Source of the DNA: Cenococcum geophilum 1.58
Taxonomy: Eukaryota; Ascomycota; Dothideomycetes; Gloniales; Gloniaceae
Assembly (NCBI GenBank): GCA_001692895.1
Contig: KV748177.1
Location: 310,001 to 374,000 of the forward strand
DNA: 64,000 nucleotides
Direction: 5' to 3'
The translations under genes and the position numbers were made by a program. Under the pieces are notes generated by a model, which was not told the DNA's origin, searched no databases, and saw only the letters and a list, made by a program, of their open reading frames with translations. Shown here piece by piece: positions 60,931-64,000 of the stretch. Each line of letters starts with the position of its first letter. Position 1 is the first letter of the stretch.

Positions 60931-61182
60931 GTTTTATAGTATCCTCTTATATATATAAACATAGACTCTCAGTTAAAAAAGGTCCATTTACCGTCAGGAA
61001 ATTTTTTTTTGGGCACGTTGTCGCAAGCGAAAATCGGGGTCTGCAAAACCTGCGTAAGTCGCAATTTTGGCAATTTGCGGCGATTTGCAGCGATTTACTA
61101 TAAACACACAGGCTACTCGTGCAAATCGCCGCAAATTACTAAACCCTAATTTTCAGCTGCAACAAAAATACCATAAAAGCTC

Positions 61183-61385
61183 TGCACGAAGCTCTGCACG
61201 GGGCTCTACACGAAGCTCTGCGTATAAAGGCTCTGCACGAGGCTCTACACAAAGGTCTGCATAAAGCTCTACGAAGCTCTACACGAAGCTTTATATATAG
61301 AGGCTCTGCACGAGGCTCTGCACGAGGCTCTGCGCGAAGCTCTACGTACGGAGGCTCTACACGAAGCTGTACACAAAGCCTTTAT
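61183..61385. repeat. 12-bp minisatellite GCTCTGCACGAA
   Basis: About fifteen degenerate units of GCTCTGCACGAR, with TATAAAG- and CGGAG-type spacers. The plus strand reads S-A-R-S-like four-residue repeats in part, but there is no reason to think it is translated. Confidence 0.85.
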
Positions 61386-61496
61386 GTGTGCGTGCGACAC
61401 ATTACTATCGGGTCCCCGCTATATTCCCGATAGCCTCTACACGTGCCTCTGCCAAGTATACCCCCTATATCCACCTAGGTAGCCACCTCATTTTTT

Positions 61497-61886
61497 NNNN
61501 NNNNNNNNNNNNNNNNNNNNNNNNNNNNNNNNNNNNNNNNNNNNNNNNNNNNNNNNNNNNNNNNNNNNNNNNNNNNNNNNNNNNNNNNNNNNNNNNNNNN
61601 NNNNNNNNNNNNNNNNNNNNNNNNNNNNNNNNNNNNNNNNNNNNNNNNNNNNNNNNNNNNNNNNNNNNNNNNNNNNNNNNNNNNNNNNNNNNNNNNNNNN
61701 NNNNNNNNNNNNNNNNNNNNNNNNNNNNNNNNNNNNNNNNNNNNNNNNNNNNNNNNNNNNNNNNNNNNNNNNNNNNNNNNNNNNNNNNNNNNNNNNNNNN
61801 NNNNNNNNNNNNNNNNNNNNNNNNNNNNNNNNNNNNNNNNNNNNNNNNNNNNNNNNNNNNNNNNNNNNNNNNNNNNNNNNNNNNNN
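61497..61886. other. Assembly gap (390 N)
   Basis: Run of N bases between two tandem arrays, almost certainly a collapsed or unsequenced repeat. Reading frames that cross it are artefacts. Confidence 0.99.
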
Positions 61887-62096
61887 AGACGACCGTCGCC
61901 AGAGCCAGACGACCGTCGCCAGAGCTAGACGACCGTCGCCAGAGCCAGACGGCCGGAGCCAGAGCCAGATGACCGTCGCCACAGCTAGACGACCGTCGCC
62001 ATCGCCAGATGACCGGTCAGAGCTAGACGACCGTCGTCATCGCCAGACGGCCGGAGCCAGAGCCAGATGACCGTCGCCAGAGCCACACGACAACCG
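61887..62096. repeat. 20-bp GC-rich minisatellite
   Basis: Ten units of AGACGACCGTCGCCAGAGCC with variants (GGCCGGAGCC, CATCGCC). It retains CpG throughout and shows no RIP. GACGACCGTCG within each unit is partly self-complementary. Confidence 0.9.
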
Positions 62097-62150
62097 TTCG
62101 AACGACCAGCCAGCGAACACTATAAACGATTCGATCGATTGATCGAATCA

Positions 62151-62345
62151 AGGTGACATAGACAGGTAGGCATAGGCAGGTAGGTATAGACAGGTAGGTA
62201 GGCACAGACAGGTAGGCATAGACAGGTAGGCACAGACAGGTAGGCACAGACAGGTAGGCATAGACAGGTAGGCACAGATAGGTAGGTATAGACAGGTAGG
62301 CATAAACAGGTAGGCACAGACAGGTAGGCATAGATAGGTAGGTAT
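62151..62345. repeat. 14-bp minisatellite GACAGGTAGGCATA
   Basis: About fourteen units alternating CATA and CACA endings. The long minus-strand frames through it (Y-L-S-V-P-T repeats) arise from the repeat and are not genes. Confidence 0.9.
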
Positions 62346-62350
62346 AGATA

Positions 62351-62422
62351 GACAGACAAACAGACAGACAGACAGGTAGGTAGGTAGGTAGGTAGGTAGG
62401 TAGGTAGGTAGGTAGGTAGGTA
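62351..62422. repeat. GACA and GGTA tetranucleotide microsatellites
   Basis: (GACA)n at 62,351-62,375 runs directly into (GGTA)n to 62,422. Possibly derived from the GACAGGTA unit next door. Confidence 0.9.
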
Positions 62423-62440
62423 GATAGCTTTATATTTTAT

Positions 62441-62640
62441 ATAGTTATAATATAAATATATTTAAAAGTATATTATAGCAATCTATGGAAATATGTGATA
62501 ATTTAGTTACTATATAATATAATAATAATTTATATAGTTATAATATAAATATATTTAAAAGTATATTATAGCAATCTATGGAAATATATGATAATTTAGT
62601 TACTATATAATATAATAATAATTTATATAGTTACAATTTG
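62441..62640. repeat. 93-bp AT-rich tandem duplication
   Basis: Two nearly identical 93-bp units (62,441 and 62,534) plus the start of a third; core AAGTATATTATAGCAATCTA. Confidence 0.9.
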
Positions 62641-62642
62641 TA

Positions 62643-62714
62643 CAGTTCGTACAGTTTGCACAGTTTATACAGTTCGTACAGTTTATACAGTTCGTACAGT
62701 TTATACAGTTTGCG
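62643..62714. repeat. 9-bp minisatellite CAGTTYRTA
   Basis: Eight units, mostly alternating CAGTTCGTA and CAGTTTATA/GCA. Confidence 0.9.
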
Positions 62715-62731
62715 CGCTATATAATTATAGG

Positions 62732-62776
62732 GTAGCAAAATGCTAGCATTAGTTTGGTAGTTAAGCATTTTGCTAC
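62732..62776. repeat. Perfect 13-bp inverted repeat (hairpin)
   Basis: GTAGCAAAATGCT (62,732-62,744) faces AGCATTTTGCTAC (62,764-62,776) across a 19-base loop. It might be the end of a small foldback element. Several N bases follow directly. Confidence 0.8.
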
Positions 62777-62974
62777 NATTTNCTAGNAGACGCTGNAAAC
62801 TTGTTACNAAATGCGCGGTTTNTACGAATCGCTAACGACCATATACGACCGCCGCGATCGTACAGTTTGCGGCAATTTGCGGCAAACCGCAACAACCTGC
62901 CACAAAAAAAAAATCCTAATGTAGAATGTAATACTATATACTATAATATGCTCTTTAATAATTTGCATAATAAA

Positions 62975-64000
62975 CTAAACTATAAGGTAGTTATTATTTA
63001 AAAGCTGGAGTGCATCTAAAGGTTTAGCTATTATAGAATTGCTATCCTTTATATAAGCGTCTGGATTATTTACTAGGCTATCCGCCACCAGATAGAAGCC
63101 AGCTATATTAAGAGGTTTAGGCGATAGAGAGGTAGTAGCTATACTTAAAGCGGTAGCACCTAGTGCATCTATCTTGCCTAAAGCGGTTGTGGCGTCTGTT
63201 GCCTAAATTAAAGTAGGTCTACTTATGCAATTATTAATATTATACTCTACAACTCCGTAGTTCTTATATACCTAACTATAGAAAATAGTTTAATAGTCTA
63301 GGGAGCTATAGTTTAGGCAAGTCCGCTTCTTTTTACCTAATAGCTAAGAATAGTCTCGCTTTCTATGGCCTATAGCACTATATTGGTTGCATATTATACT
63401 AGGATAGTCGCTCTTAAGATAACTGGCTTCCCTATAATTATTATATATAGGGTTAAGGTAGTTAGCTTTAAGATAACCAGCCTTACTATAGCCGTAATAA
63501 AGTTAAGAAGCTTTTTTAAGAGGATAATTGGCGCGTATATAGCCGGTAAATAGATAAAGATAGTATTTTAGAGCGTTATTAGCCGAGAGGTATAGACTAC
63601 TAAGCTTTAAAAGAAGAGGCTCGTTAAGTATAGGGCCCTTACCATTACCTTATAAGATACTAGAGCCTATAATCGCTATAGTTAAGGTAATTTTAAAAAC
63701 TATAACGCCCTTAGCGAACTTTTTATAGTTATAGATATAGTTAACGTCGCGAGTTATAAAATAATTAGTGGGTAGGTCTATTTTAGTAGCAGGCTATATT
63801 AAGTAGTGGTTTATATAAACGTATTAGTAAATATAGATTCTCTATTATATAGCTAAGTCTAAAGATAAGGTAGCTAACTTACTACGTTATAAGGCTCTAT
63901 AGCTTAGATAGATCTATAAAGGCACTAGTTATAGAGGTAGATACTAGTAGGGTAGGAGTAAGGGTAGGTAGTTAGTAGAGTTAGGTTAACTAGTAAAGGT
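62975..64000 (-). pseudogene. Decayed protein with five tandem CCHC zinc knuckles (N-terminus off window)
   Basis: One minus-strand frame runs from the window edge to TAG 62,975-62,977 (342 codons), with internal stops only where Gln fits. Between 63,565 and 63,278 five segments keep exact C-x2-C-x4-H-x4-C spacing, with most Cys/His now Tyr. Examples are I-C-N-Q-Y-S-A-I-G-H-R-K-R-D-Y and T-C-L-N-Y-S-S-L-D-Y-x-T-I-F-Y. Linkers are 8, 4, 4 and 10 residues. Upstream is a Leu/Gln-rich helical part, downstream an Ala/Leu/Asp-rich tail of about 100 residues. Five knuckles are more than most retroelement Gags have; Air1/2 or Gis2/CNBP-like RNA-binding proteins, or an unusual Gag/ORF1, are options. 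It lies just outside T2. Confidence 0.65.

Larger units (their letters stand above)
39304..60990 (-). mobile_element. Gypsy-D, interrupted by Gypsy-A copy 2
   Basis: The left boundary is a 428-bp LTR beginning TGTTACAG and ending GCCGTAACA, adjoined by a polypurine tract (minus strand AAGGGAGAGGAG, 39,734-39,745). The coding part is minus strand in two pieces, 40,130-40,841 and 56,333-60,930, rejoined by the TTAAC duplication around Gypsy-A copy 2. The right side stops at the T2 element; no second LTR was found in the window, so the 5' LTR is missing or lies beyond an undetected rearrangement. Confidence 0.75.
60991..62921. mobile_element. T2: T-rich-TIR DNA element filled with minisatellites
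   Basis: The left end CGTCAGGAAATTTTTTTTTT and the right end AAAAAAAAAATCCTAATG are inverted, continuing into GGGCACGTTGTCGC and GCAACAACCTGCCAC. TA dinucleotides stand at both outer edges (60,989-60,990 and 62,922-62,923), which would fit a Tc1/mariner-type target, though this is inference. Sub-terminal GCGATTTGC/GCAATTTGC repeats lie inside both ends. It has no transposase frame; the interior is several tandem arrays plus a 390-bp gap. Far less RIP-mutated than its surroundings. Confidence 0.5.

Noticed and set aside
61388-61982. Long frames on both strands across the N run
   Set aside because: Most of the frame is the 390-bp assembly gap; the rest is the 20-bp minisatellite.
62023-62359. 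Minus-strand frames rich in Y-L-S-V-P-T-C-L-C-L-P
   Set aside because: They come from translating the 14-bp tandem repeat, in two overlapping frames at once, and have no homologue I recognise.
63365-63553. 62-codon plus-strand frame
   Set aside because: It is the shadow of the five-zinc-knuckle frame, which is on the minus strand and has exact CCHC spacing.

Overview
The window looks like a repeat-filled, transcriptionally dead block of a filamentous ascomycete (Pezizomycotina) genome, possibly subtelomeric. Almost every reading frame that can be recognised is a transposable element whose glutamine codons have become TAG/TAA, whose Asp/Glu codons after a T have become Asn/Lys and whose Cys/His codons have become Tyr. 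These are the C-to-T and G-to-A changes at CpA/TpG left by repeat-induced point mutation (RIP). No intact protein gene, tRNA, rRNA or CRISPR array was found. The short ATG-to-stop frames scattered through the window are chance gaps between RIP stops, or fragments of decayed frames, and are not genes in their own right.

Layout. 1-3.7 kb and 5.8-9.6 kb hold two diverged copies of an unidentified repeat (here 'U') with one frame of about 1,077 codons. Between them, 3.9-5.7 kb holds an integrase fragment of a Ty3/Gypsy element. 9.7-12.4 kb is a decayed RecQ-type helicase on the minus strand, of the telomere-linked-helicase kind. 13.0-19.1 kb is a complete Ty1/Copia element on the minus strand with two 215-bp LTRs and a single gag-pol frame of 1,548 codons.

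19.3-36.6 kb is a first copy of Gypsy-A (plus strand). It is split by a 5'-truncated LINE (23,252), a 730-bp PIF/Harbinger-like non-autonomous element (24,479), a second LINE (26,857), a whole Gypsy-B element (27,653-35,532, minus) and a second Harbinger-like element (35,649). 36.6-39.3 kb holds one end of a T-rich-TIR DNA element and a 35-bp minisatellite split by a third LINE that carries only ORF1.

39.3-61.0 kb is a three-level nest. Gypsy-D (minus) is interrupted by a second Gypsy-A (40,847-56,327, minus, TSD TTAAC), which is interrupted by Gypsy-C (41,442-48,012, plus, TSD AGGAT). 61.0-62.9 kb is a second T-rich-TIR element full of GC-rich minisatellites, much less mutated, with a 390-bp assembly gap. 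63.0-64.0 kb holds the decayed end of a frame with five tandem CCHC zinc knuckles.

The genes work together only within each element: gag, protease, reverse transcriptase, RNase H and integrase, with a chromodomain at the end of the Gypsy-A, B, C and D frames as far as they can be read. Three Gypsy families place, just inside the 5' LTR, a short sequence complementary to a site in their own LTR. This suggests Tf1-type self-priming rather than tRNA priming. All coordinates of element ends come from LTR pairs, terminal repeats and target-site duplications read directly. Family names A-E, U, T1 and T2 are local labels.
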